Positions 19,432-29,370 of a stretch of 64,000 bases of DNA are shown here, in pieces. The translations under genes were made by a program, and so were the position numbers. The notes under the pieces were generated by a model that saw only the letters and a program-made list of their open reading frames with translations, did not search any database and was not told the DNA's origin. Numbering within the stretch: the first letter of the stretch is position 1; each line of letters begins with the position of its first letter. This DNA is from Symsagittifera roscoffensis (Eukaryota > Xenacoelomorpha > Acoela > Convolutidae), in the NCBI RefSeq assembly GCF_963678635.1, contig NC_087062.1:62544386-62608385 (forward strand), given 5' to 3'.

Positions 19432-19510
19432 GTAAGTATGAATTCAATGAATATTACTAACTAATTACAATATTAAAAAACTCACCATTCTTTATTCATG
19501 TTTTCTTTAG
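19432..19510 (+). other. Candidate 79-nt intron after the last ORF
   Basis: CAG|GTAAGT at 19429-19437 matches the donor consensus, and TTTTCTTTAG at 19501-19510 is a good pyrimidine-rich acceptor. The intron would lie entirely 3' of the last stop codon. It could connect the last coding exon to the 3' region, or be a donor used for alternative transcripts. Confidence 0.5.
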
Positions 19511-20989
19511 ATTTTTAGCCTTCATTCTAGATCATCTGAAAAATTCACAAAAGAAAAATAAAAAATAGCAAACTTCTTCAAAACTGTTAAAAACCCTATT
19601 AAACTTGTGCACCAACAATTCAATAAATATAATACCAATGCAGTAAATTAATTTATAAAATTTTCCCCCAAAAGCAGTAAATATTCATATGATGAAAATT
19701 TATATCTTAAAATTCCCCCATAACTAGCAGTAAATTTCCAAATTCTATGCAGTACATTAATAAAATGCAATTGCAGTACTAACCTTTTGATATTTTCATT
19801 CATTCGCACAGAAATTCTATCCACACTCGCACAGCTCGCCCACGAAGAATTGTTTAAAATAATAAATTTCAGTTTCAAGTTTTCACACTCAACAACTCTA
19901 ACATATAATAACATGTTTCAAACTTTCCTTTAACCCGGTTGGAAAGGAATCATATACTAAACAAAACTAACCAACGCAGCTTACTAAATACCACAAATCA
20001 TAGAATAACAGCATGACTAAGAAAAGGAAACCAACGGTACCCAAACCGGATTAACCCAGTTTAAAACTGGATAATTTATTCTTTTGAAGACTATTACAAA
20101 GTCTTAGAAAGAAATAATAAAACACAAAAAAGTCGAAAGACAAACCCATACCACAAACAATTTGCTTTTTAGAAAAAGTACATAACCAACAAGACATAAG
20201 TAAAACCACAACAAACCCAACATAAAACGTTGTCACATAACAGGACCCCTCACAAACATCGCATGAAATTATACTCCCACACCTGGCCTAACCCACCAGG
20301 AAAGGACGTCCTGAGCATGCTCTATAGCCGGCCTAACCCACCGCGCTACATCCACGCTTTGTGACCACACCTTTATTTTTAATAAGAGCTACTCAAGGGT
20401 GAGTAACTCTTCAAAATAACCGAACTAAAACAAAAAGCTTTTGTGAAAACAACTAACTAAAATCATAATTAAAAAATACTAAACTAATAAAAGTTTTATA
20501 AAATGTAAAATCACATGATGCAATATATAGATCAGAATACAACACCAAGGACGAACATCAAAAGACAAGACGACCTCACTACACTCGAGAGAGAATGACC
20601 AACTACAATCGATATGCCGCTCACAATCACAACTCAAAGGATTTAGAGTACGACTTGACTTCGCAGAAAAGGACTTCATTGAACTAGACCAATGACCACC
20701 TCGATGTTCAAGTATACGTACAGATCCGAGTAACCAGGCATCCCCTCCACGCACAATCTCCACGCCATTCCCAAGCTAGATCAAACACAAAAGAAGTTCT
20801 CTCCGAAGAACAGAAAAACCTGACATAGCCAACCATTCTGAAATCAGAATTGATGCTGTTGCAAAGACTCAGTCGTTGTCACAAGAAGAAGCGGAAGAAA
20901 ATTATGATGTTCGCCAAATACCAACGTCCATCATCCATCCTTGAACTACAGAAGAACTGTTCTAAAAAACTCTGTAAAACCCGGATGGG
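19511..20989 (+). promoter_or_regulatory. 3' non-coding region of giant element
   Basis: GCAGTA occurs five times between 19640 and 19779, twice preceded by AAAATTnCCCCC as a ~54-base imperfect repeat. CGGCCTAACCCACC/TGGCCTAACCCACC occurs twice (20284 and 20329), the first inside a CCTGG/CCAGG hairpin. At 20384-20411 a 12-bp stem with one mismatch closes a 4-nt loop. These could be RNA export, stability or packaging structures. Short ATG-less frames (about 20070-20170 and 20500-20690) look mildly coding and might be small exons. The sequence before the LTR (GGATGGG, 20983-20989) is a weak polypurine tract. Confidence 0.45.
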
Positions 20990-21397
20990 TGGAACCTGAT
21001 CTAAACTACATTTTATGATTGGATAAATTAAATGTTTTACCAATGTAAAGTATTTAATATTAACCAATCATGATCCATCTAACTAACAACCCACTTATTT
21101 GTAAGTGCTGAAGTTACTTGTAATTTCAGCACCAGAGAGATTTGAATTTAACTTAGAAACTAGTTGGACTCTCCCGAGCACTTCAGCAGCCGCAATAAAC
21201 CAGTATACCCTAGATCTATTGAGCCTAGCAGAGACTAGTTAAACAACCTGAGACTAGATAGTATAAGAGTAAGATTAGGATCGGTATTAGACTAAGAAGT
21301 TGCACGAATCTATCCGGCCGAAAATAAGATAGCGTGACGAGCAGACGGTGTACCCTATCCGAAATTACTCTATGAGTTACACTTCGGTCCTAACTCA
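20990..21397 (+). repeat. 3' LTR of giant element (408 bp)
   Basis: Identical to the 5' LTR except for one base (C at about 21160). TG...CA ends, followed by the ACTC target duplication at 21398-21401. The AATAAA at 21194-21199 would be the element's polyadenylation signal. Confidence 0.93.
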
Positions 21398-21401
21398 ACT
21401 C

Positions 21402-23229
21402 GCACTTTTATACAGTTGACGCAATAATATCGCTTGTCCCTTTATGGTTCTATGCAAAACAAAAGACCGAGCTGTCAATTGAAACGACCGAAACTGCTCT
21501 TTGTCAAGCCACCCCGCTGTACATTCTGTTGCTCAATAAAAGTTCCAAAGCACAAGTTATCAAAAATCAACGGCAGGATCAAAGGAGTTACTTCCCTCCT
21601 TTCCTTTACCGAAAAGTAGGGAACCAGACCCAGACATACATTGACACTCAATAACACGCACAACGCGTGTATTTACGTTATTTACGTCACTTATGTTATT
21701 ATTTGCATGAACCAAATTGAATCTGCTCGCAGTACTCATTGCAACTACATAATAACAATTATAAGACCACCCTTGAAATATATAAATACAGCTGAATTGA
21801 GCTGAAAATTTGCTCAGGGCTTAATAGGACAGAGTAGTACAAAGACTACAGCAATATCTTGCAACAAAAAAGCTCGCAGAAAAAAACTTGTAAGCCAGAC
21901 AGTTTGCAAAATTCAAGGAAAGCGACCCTTCACAAGTTTTGAACCTTTGTGTAACAGAAAATGATTTTTTGTACTAAAAATTGTTTTTTTTTGGCTATTC
22001 AACAAAAATTTATTTGCTTATCCATAATTTTTGAAATTTTTAGCCGTTTTAAACTTTTTTTAGTTATAATGGACAGCTTGACTAGAGTCGTTTCAAACTT
22101 TGACAGCCACCCGGGTTGATCTCCATACCGAAAATGCTGATCATACCATTCCATAATCTAAGTCTATGAAAGAATACTAATCAAACAACTTTCATACATT
22201 TTGCTAAAACGAAATCATCAAATTTTCAAAGAATTTTCTCTTGTTTTGGCATGAAAACCGGTGTACTGTCATAAATAAAGTCAACGAAAATTGCTAATCA
22301 TAACAATTTTTTTTCCATACAGGACTACGTTATGCACACAAAACTTAGTTTTTTTTGTCTGCATAACGTAGTCCTGGATTTTCAAAAGTTGATTTTTTCT
22401 CCATTTCTCGGGATTAATTTTTTCAAAAACTTCAAAACGCCTATTTTATTCTGTGGTAAGTTTTTGTATGCCTTGATCCATGCATGGTTAATTGAAAATT
22501 TACCTTTAAAAAATCACCTTTGAAAACTTTTAAGCCAAAATTGAAAAAAAAATCGATTTTTTCATAATATCATTAGCTTATGGCAAAACTAAGACAATTC
22601 AGGACGTTTCCGATTCATTGCAATTGCGAGAGTTGACTTTTCTATCGAGTAGTCAAGGTTTTGTGTTAGGTTATCAACACAAACCAAAATATTCCAGAGA
22701 ATAAAATTTAAAAAAAAAAAAACTTTTTTTTTGGTTTATGGAAAAATGCTACATAAACAGTTTCCATATTAAAAAAATATAAAAAATCAGTAGTCATAGA
22801 CCTTTCACGCATTTTTGCGTGCATATGGAATTGCATGAAAAAAAAGATTATTATTATTCCTTATATAAAAATCGTGCGACTAGCATTTTTGATCAACCCG
22901 GGCATATAATAGGCACAAATTGATTTAACTGTTGTGACTGGTTGTAGTAATCTAATCTTATGATTTTCGGTATGGATTAGGTACCTGCAGTCTATGTTAT
23001 CCATAGACCATTGGTTAATCATCGCGTTAGTAAAACAGAAATTTCAAATCAACACATTTTTAAAATTTTTTTAAAATCTTTTAGTTTAGTGTACATAACT
23101 TGAAATTAATAGATAGAACATCTTAACATTTTTATATGGCGCAGACAATCCATTCAAAATTGCGGGGATCTTCTTCGTTCTGGTCAAATCACACCCTGGA
23201 GTCCTCAACTACCTGGACCTAAGGAACGA
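21402..23229. other. Gene-free right flank with old repeat pieces
   Basis: No gene was recognised. About 21825-21960 is a diverged copy of the block seen at 31.85-31.99 kb in the minus-strand gypsy family (both carry the ATAGGACA..TAGT and AACTTGTAA.GCCAGACAG signatures). A foldback structure follows at 22110-22976. Confidence 0.5.
22110..22976. repeat. Foldback structure with inverted arms and central hairpin
   Basis: CCCGGGTTGATC (22110-22121) and TCCATACCGAAAAT (22122-22135) recur inverted at 22891-22902 and 22963-22976; 60 extra bases separate the right-hand pair. Inside lies a perfect 17-bp inverted repeat, 22320-22336 with 22360-22376 (CAGGACTACGTTATGCA). No transposase ORF was seen between the arms. 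It may be a non-autonomous DNA transposon or foldback element. Confidence 0.5.
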
Positions 23230-24044
23230 CTAATTTCAATTGGCAATTATCTCGAAAAAGATTTTGGACATTAAGGGTCTCAGCGGACCAGAGATTCCAG
23301 AAACTCAATTTATGATCTTGGAAAGAACTTCAGATATGGGGTTTCGCACTGATAGAACAGTTTGGGAGACAATTTATCGGACGCGAGGTAATTCCTCAAA
23401 GCCGAAGAAGCAATGGTAGAACGATTTTTTCATATGTCCATTTTGCTACTTCTAACAAGGTTTTTTTTCTATCAATCAAGTCAAAATTTCATCAACATCT
23501 GCAACAAAAAATCTCCCGATCACCACTGACATGACAACTTATTGGAGTGTTTTTAGTAACCCTAATTAGTTAAAGGTTTTTTTCCTTAAAAAAACGATCA
23601 AGAAATTCTGCAGAAACCGAGCTCTAAGACAGTAGTTGACAAAATTGATTAAATGTAAATTGATTGTTCGCCAACAAAGATTTCACTTTAGACTTTGCTG
23701 GATTGTTGAATGGCTGTTGGGGAACCCGAAAACAAATAATATTGGGTACTGACCTGACCGCTTTGCGATATTTTTTTATCTTAACAGTCAAAATCACTCA
23801 TTCACTTTTAGTTATCTCATTATAAAACAAATATAGCCATGAATCATACTTTTATCTTCACTTTTAAATCACTTTGTCCATAATTCAACTATGAAACTTT
23901 GTTTTGTACAGTGAGAGATCAAATATCAAGAGGATTCCTCAAAAGACTTGTATATGCAAATAAGGCTCACTTATTGGGCAAGTCGATCAAATTATCAAAA
24001 CCGACTTTAAGTTCGTCGATCGAAAATATTATTTGGAACATGAG
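23230..24044 (+). pseudogene. Unrecognised spliced reading frame, interrupted by element 2
   Basis: A frame open from about 23230 to 23387 ends at a donor-like GAG|GTAATT. An acceptor TTTTGTACAG ends at 23911, and the frame resumes (RDQISRGFLKRL...) to the left edge of the second LTR element. Joining across the 524-nt intron keeps a sensible frame in phase 1. Removing element 2 (ATGAG duplication) continues the same frame at 31135 to a TGA at 31190-31192. The predicted product is basic and unlike any family I know. It could be part of a host gene or of an older transposon. The 5' end is not identified. Confidence 0.4.
24040..24044. repeat. Target-site duplication of element 2 (ATGAG)
   Basis: ATGAG precedes the 5' LTR and is repeated at 31130-31134 after the 3' LTR. 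Confidence 0.85.
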
Positions 24045-24366
24045 TGTCATGAGTCGACCTTCGGTACCTCACTCTAATCTATTTAATTATGTATGTCTTA
24101 TATAGCTTTGTCGTAATTATCTACTTATAGTGCAGTAATTTAACTCAAGGACAAATCTCACCAGCCTAATCGTTTAACGGCCAGTTGCGAAAGCCTGATG
24201 TTTGAAATCTAGTTGAAAAACATTCGTGTGAATCTAATCAATCTATGCAATCTGGAAACGTTAATTCTATATCCATTATTCTACTTTATTTATTTATATA
24301 GCATATTTAATTCACCATTCGATTTTTATAAACAAGTTTTCCCTACACCAACTGAGGGAAATCTCA
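24045..24366 (+). repeat. 5' LTR of element 2
   Basis: Bounded by TGTCATGAG and ATCTCA. The gag frame is open back into the LTR to an ATG at 24213, but the likely Gag start is the ATG at 24366-24368, formed by the last A of the LTR and the TG of the PBS. Confidence 0.88.
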
Positions 24367-25440
24367 TGGCGCAGCCAGCAGTTCCTGTGAATGAAGACAG
24401 GACTGACCTACTCGGAATACCACCATTTTGGGCGAAAACATCGGTCAACCCACCTTTAATTTGGGAGACTTGGGCAGGACAGTTTTTCTTGGCCGTTAGT
24501 CTTAAAGACAATATTTCACCGTGGGAGGTGCTAGTTGCCCTAGCAGAGTTGGTTGATGAACCTTACCCGAAGCTTGAAGCCCCGGGGATTGATGAAAATG
24601 CAGCAGATATAGCCAATAGGAATCTTCGAGTCGCAGCAGCTAATTGAAGTATTGACGAGTACAATCAAGAGAGAAGGAGGAAAGGACCTCGCATTGGACA
24701 AAACTGGTGTTACCATGAGGCAGAGGCGCGTTTGAAATCTCGACTTTTCTTCGCACTGGGAAATGAGGGAAAAAAACGATTTTTGGATTCTTAACCTCAT
24801 CTGGACCTCAATACTTGCTCTTTCATTGATTTTCACAAATGCTGCGAAGATCTCTTTAAGGCAGAGCGCGACTACACAGTCTCTTTAAGGCAGAGCGGGA
24901 CTACACACATTTACATGCAGGATAATGATTCATTTTCCTCATGCTATGCCCGACTTAGCGCTCAAACTGCGCTGTGTAACTGGCCACTCGATCAGGAAAG
25001 GGTGACGCTGAAAGACTTATTCATTGGTCGCATTCGCGATGTGGAGGTCCAGTGGCAACTAATCAGAGCGAAGGCTAATCTTGATGATACTCTGGAATTG
25101 GCGTTGGAAAATGAGAAAGGGGCCAAGACATCAGAAAAATTTCGGAAATTACTCCCGCATAACAACACTACTTCCAACAATACTAACTCTATTCGAGTCA
25201 AGCAGGAACAGAATTCGTCAGTACAGCAATTTAAGAATCAAGGAAACAGCAGTCGTGGAGGAGGTGTCAACCGTCCTAATCAACGTTAAAGTCAAAATAA
25301 ATCGTGTTACTATTGCGGTAATCCGTTTTGTCTCGAACACCGTCGGTTGTGTCCGGCCAGAGAAGCTACTTGCAATGATTGTAAAAAGAAGGGCCATTTT
25401 GCTAAGGTGTGTAACACTACGAAGCGACGTGTTAACATGG
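24366..25440 (+). pseudogene. gag: gag relic of element 2
   Basis: The Gag frame opens at 24366, stops at 24647, and reappears in other frames to about 25440. A 29-bp tandem duplication (24851-24879 and 24880-24908) shifts the frame. The C-terminal part has two zinc knuckles, a variant CYYC...C and a standard CX2CX4HX4C (CNDCKKKGHFAKVC) near 25375, the two-finger arrangement of Mag/K02A2.6-like Gag proteins. A TAA precedes the knuckles. Confidence 0.75.
24367..24384 (+). other. Primer-binding site of element 2, overlapping gag ATG
   Basis: TGGCGCAGCC follows the LTR with no spacer. The first eight bases match the 3' end of animal tRNA-Ser (CTGCGCCA complement); after that the match is uncertain. 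Confidence 0.6.
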
Positions 25441-25656
25441 TTATCTTCCGATCAAGAGTGCAACCTAATTGACGTAAACGGTGACAGTGAGCCGGAATAT
25501 GGAGTCAGGGCAATAGACGTTGTACAGATTAACAATGTAGAACTTTTGAAGACAGCGGGAGGACAACCAAGGAGCCTCAATATTCAGTTACGTTCTGGTA
25601 ACTCTTTTTTCTATGCTACGGTGGACACTGGCAGTCCCGTGTTTTTCTTGAACTAG
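25441..25656 (+). pseudogene. Protease segment of element 2
   Basis: The frame contains VDTGSPVFFLN, a retropepsin active-site variant (DTGS), near 25624, then stops at TAG. RT follows within a few bases in another frame. Confidence 0.65.
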
Positions 25657-25662
25657 AAAACG

Positions 25663-27294
25663 GTGGAAATACTGATGAGGCGGCTTCCCAACGTAAAGTT
25701 TAAGGACGTCGGGAGATATCCATTAAGTGTTACTTATTTTGATTATAATAAGAAACCAATTAAACTGTTCGGATCACTAGAAATTCCAATTAGGTCGAAG
25801 GGATGGAAAATCGACAATGCGTGTTTCTTGGTTTCCGAAAATCGTACACGGAATCTGCTCGGGTTGAACATTCATGAACAAATGGGAGTTGAAATGGCTC
25901 AACGCAGACCGGCGGAAGTTAGCTTGGCGGAAGAGGTGCAGGAATTGGATCCGACCTCACAGTTCTGGAGGGATCATTTTGTCAAAAGGTACCCTTATGT
26001 GTTCAGCAGGCTGGAGAGGTCAAAAAATCATAAAGTATTCACTAATTTTAAAGAACCTTTGGTGCCTAGACAAGTTGAAGGCCGAAAACTCCCTATACAT
26101 TTACAAGATCAAGTCACGGCTGAGATTAAAAACTTAATCAAAGACAAGCATATTGAAAAATTAGAAAAGTGTACTACGGATCATTTCATCGCGCCCATAG
26201 TACTAACAGCAAAGAAGGACGGGTCTATAAAACTTGCACTCAATGCTAAACCCATGAATGCCCAAATCTGGCAAAACAATAATCAAATGCCTAATATGCA
26301 TGAATTGATTGACTCGGCGGCTCAAATCATCACTAGAGACACACCTGGGAAAGTGTGGTTTACATCTCTTGACCATAAAAACGCTTTCAGTCAATTACCT
26401 TTATCGGATCTAACCAGTTGTCACTGTAACTTTAGTATTTTGTGTGGAGAGGTAACAGGCACATATCGATTCAAGAATGGTTTCTACGGACTGACGGATA
26501 TGCCTACGGAATTCCAGAAAGCGATGGACTGTACTTTACAAGGATTGGAAGGTGACATATGTTACCTTGATGATATACTGGTGGTCACTAAAAGAAGAGT
26601 TGAGGATCATAACGTACTGGTCAAAAGAGTCATGGATCGATTGAATGAAGAAGGATGGGCGTTAAAACTTAGTAAATGTGAGTTCTCAGTTAACAAGTTG
26701 GTCTGGTTAGGGTACGAAAGCGATGAAAACGGTTACGCCCCGAAATTCTCGAAAAAAGAGGCTATTAAATCACCGTTGCCACCAAAAACCCTTAAGCAGT
26801 TAAAATCGTTTATGGGGACTCTCAATCATTTTCAACGTTTGATTCCGGATTTGCATAAATATACAATCGCATTCAGAGCTTCGTTAAAAGCGGAGAATAA
26901 GAAATCCTTTTTTTGGGGGGAAGAGCAAGATTTTGCGATCCAGAAACTTTTAAATCTCATTGCAAACATCCCTAATTTGTTCCACTATGATGCTTCAAAA
27001 GCTTCTCGAGTTAAAGTGACGCAAGTCTTAGCGGGCTGAAGGCTTGCTTGGATCAAGAAGTGGAACCAAATGTTTGGGCCCCGATAACGTTTGCCTCTAG
27101 ATTTTGTAAACTCCGCGGAAATCAAGTATAGTACCAATGAGGTAGAGCTTCTAGCCATTGTGTGGGCGTGTGAACTTTTTCGTACATACTTGCTTGGTCA
27201 GCGCTTTGTTATCCTAACCGATGATAAGGCCATTATTTCAGCCCTCAACGAAACGTATGGCAAGAAATCCTATCGGTTACGACTCTCTCGTTGA
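25663..27294 (+). pseudogene. Reverse transcriptase / RNase H relic of element 2
   Basis: A 458-codon frame (25663-27039) holds the end of the protease region and most of the RT: KKDGSIKLALNAKPMN, SLDHKNAFSQLPL, YLDD near 26562 and the FMGTLNHFQRLIP connection. RNase H starts with FHYDASK, is broken by a TGA at 27039, and resumes at 27091-27294 with ELLAIVWACELFR and ILTDDKAI. Catalytic RT Asp residues are intact, but RNase H is split by a frameshift. The lineage looks like the Mag/K02A2.6-like branch of animal Ty3/gypsy elements; I am not certain of the branch. Confidence 0.85.
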
Positions 27295-27333
27295 GCGGAT
27301 CGTCTTATTCCGTTCGATTATCAGATCGAACAT

Positions 27334-28341
27334 GTGACCGGTTCATCCCTTGGTATTGTAGACTATATGTCAACACAGCCGACTTTTGAAGCACTTTTAC
27401 CGTCGTCGCATGATGAATTATTTGTCATTAAATCTATTCAAGCTTTTCATAATGCTTTAAACTCGATCAATACTCAGTCCAGACCTCAAATAGTGCCGGT
27501 TGGGAAAGTTTCATATTATAACCATTTTCAACCAATCAGAGAGCTTGGTAAAATTGGAGGCGATATCAGCTACCTCTTAAATAAAGCGGTGGACCAATCA
27601 CCAATTGCTTCATATCACCAATCGCATGTTGGCAATCAGTTTCGTTCGTCGTCCCTAGAGGGCGTCGCGATTAGTAACCAACTTGTTAACCAATTCCAAA
27701 AGGATATGCTAATTTATAGTCATAATTTCTCGCCGCTAGGGGGCGTTAATTCGTGCTCTCAATCAGCCAGCCAATCATATGCTAGTATGCAAAATCGTGA
27801 TTGTACATCATCGCCGCGAGAGGTCGATTTTCCATGCTCTGGTAGATTCGACCAATCACAGCTCAGTATGCAAATGAGATACGCTAAACCGGAAGTTTTT
27901 GATCAAACTCAATGTCTCCGACCTTGCATCTCAGAATTTAGTCACGCTATGGATACTTCAAATAATCTCTCTCAAAACGCTACTCTCAACTCTACTCAAA
28001 ATATCTCTAATACTTCTACTAATACTATTGACTTCGCAAACAACACGATTGAACAAACAAATCTCCTCAACTTTGTTGAAAATGTTTCTACCAGTTCTCC
28101 TAACTTTCGTACCTCAAGTCAACAAAGACCCAGACTCTCAAAAGTTCACCCTAAGAATCGCCCGAGCCGTATTGACCAAATACGAACACGAAACCTTGCC
28201 AGAATGAGACATTCACGAGAACGTTTTGTGGTCGCTCGAGGACAGTCTACACAAGGCCCTTGCTCAGTTCCTCGACAGATGCCGGAGGCAGAGGCAGACG
28301 AAACAGGCCAGACAGGGGGAGACACTCAGAATGGGGGTTAA
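27334..28341 (+). pseudogene. Low-complexity spacer between RNase H and integrase
   Basis: A 335-codon frame starts with the end of RNase H (the GSSLGIVDYMS block) and then runs through a Ser/Asn/Gln-rich stretch without recognised domains, longer than the short tether usual here. At DNA level 27595-27880 is a ~80-bp degenerate repeat with CCAATCA and ATGCAAAT-like boxes and G-rich blocks. The last part is basic and overlaps the integrase frame. Confidence 0.55.
27595..27880 (+). promoter_or_regulatory. Degenerate ~80-bp repeats with CTCF-like and CCAAT/octamer boxes
   Basis: Three G-rich blocks about 82 bases apart (around 27650, 27730 and 27812; CGCCGCTAGGGGGCG is the clearest) resemble CTCF-site cores. 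Between them CCAAT-type boxes and TATGCAAA octamer-like words recur. Such clusters inside a gypsy-type element are reminiscent of the internal insulators known from other gypsy elements; function here is inferred only from motif shape. Confidence 0.4.
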
Positions 28342-29370
28342 TGCCATCAATAACCGCAAACCGCTGGTCACTCCGGAAAAAAAGAAAGTGGTCGGACTAC
28401 CAGGGTTGTTCGATGTGGATCTGCTGGGAGAGCTGACAGGTGAAGACCCATTCCTCGGACCGATGAGGACTGCGATCATCAACAAGGATGTACAATCCTT
28501 CAAAAAACTGGGGGCGTACATGGCCCAATTCTGGACGAAGGCGGTGGTGGTGAACAATTGTGTCCTGATAGATAATAAGTTGGCTATACCCGAGCAATTA
28601 CGGAGTGCCATTCTGATTCGACTTCACCGCTCGCATCCTGGACAGGCGGCTATAATTGACGCCTCGGAATATATATGGTGGCAACTTCTCAATCGTCAGA
28701 TCGTTAATGTCTGCGAAAAGTGCCCGGAGTCTACTTTATTTGGTAAAAACATCAAAACCTCGGCGACTTATAACTCTGCTAAGCCTTTACCACCGTTGTC
28801 AGCTCCGAATCAAGAATTACAACTTGTTTTTGCGGGTCCGTTTATAGATGATAAGAAGGGAAAAATCTACATTCTAATCGCAATAGATCGTTTTTCTAAG
28901 TTTTCTTCGGTGATGTTAACTAAGACAACCAGTGCGAAAAAAATAGTCAAATTTTTACGATCGTATATTTGTAATCATGGTATACCAGAAAGCATTAGGA
29001 CAGATCACGGATCTCGGTTCAACTCTGATGTTGTTAAAGAATTTTGCAAATTGGGCATAAAACATATCCTCACAGCGGTGGGGGATCATCGGAGTTGTGG
29101 GCTGGTGGAAAGGTTGATTCAGACCATTAAACGGAAGTTGGGAACAGAGAAATTAGATCCTAAATTTAAAAACATGAAGTCGACTTTACAATAAATTATT
29201 GACGATATTCGGAAAACAAAACATTCTACGTTAAAAACATCTCCTTTTGAGGTACACTTTGGGAGGAATCCTAACACTGAGTTTTCGATAGCGCGTAATA
29301 ATGATGTTCATTCTCCCACTTCAGCGCAAGGACTGGAAAGAAACCTCCTGACACCGGAGCAGTGATCGAG
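28226..29370 (+). pseudogene. Integrase relic of element 2
   Basis: The frame 28226-29194 holds the zinc module (LHRSHPGQ ... CEKC) and the catalytic core with RTDHGSRF and GLVERLIQTIK. The first catalytic Asp is replaced: the block reads QLVFAGPF where DFAGPF is expected, a single GAT-to-GTT change, so the enzyme would be inactive. A TAA at 29192-29194 interrupts the core, and homologous sequence (SPFEVHFGRNPN) continues in frame past it. Confidence 0.82.

Larger units (their letters stand above)
3587..21397 (+). mobile_element. Giant env-bearing Ty3/gypsy-like LTR retroelement (17.8 kb)
   Basis: This is a complete element, 17,811 bp from LTR to LTR and about two to three times the usual size of a Ty3/gypsy element or simple retrovirus. 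Order: LTR, PBS, structured leader with small ORFs, gag-pol in one frame (5693-12874), two small membrane ORFs, a Met-less ORF, an envelope-like glycoprotein, a split 598-codon frame, a 1.5-kb 3' non-coding region, LTR. LTR pairs differ at one of 408 bases and gag-pol and env are uninterrupted, so insertion is recent and the copy may be autonomous. The pol order PR-RT-RH-IN and the GPY/F module after the integrase fit Ty3/gypsy (Metaviridae-like). The coding strand is strongly A-rich and G-poor. The element probably sits inside an older repeat region, since pieces of the degenerate minus-strand family lie on its right flank (21.8 kb). Confidence 0.93.

Noticed and set aside
20479-20763. 94-codon minus-strand ORF in the 3' region of the giant element
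   Set aside because: No motif, and the plus strand in this interval looks at least as coding; not supported as a gene.
27595-27880. CRISPR-like spaced repeats
   Set aside because: The repeats are degenerate, about 80 bp with no constant short repeat, and the DNA is animal.
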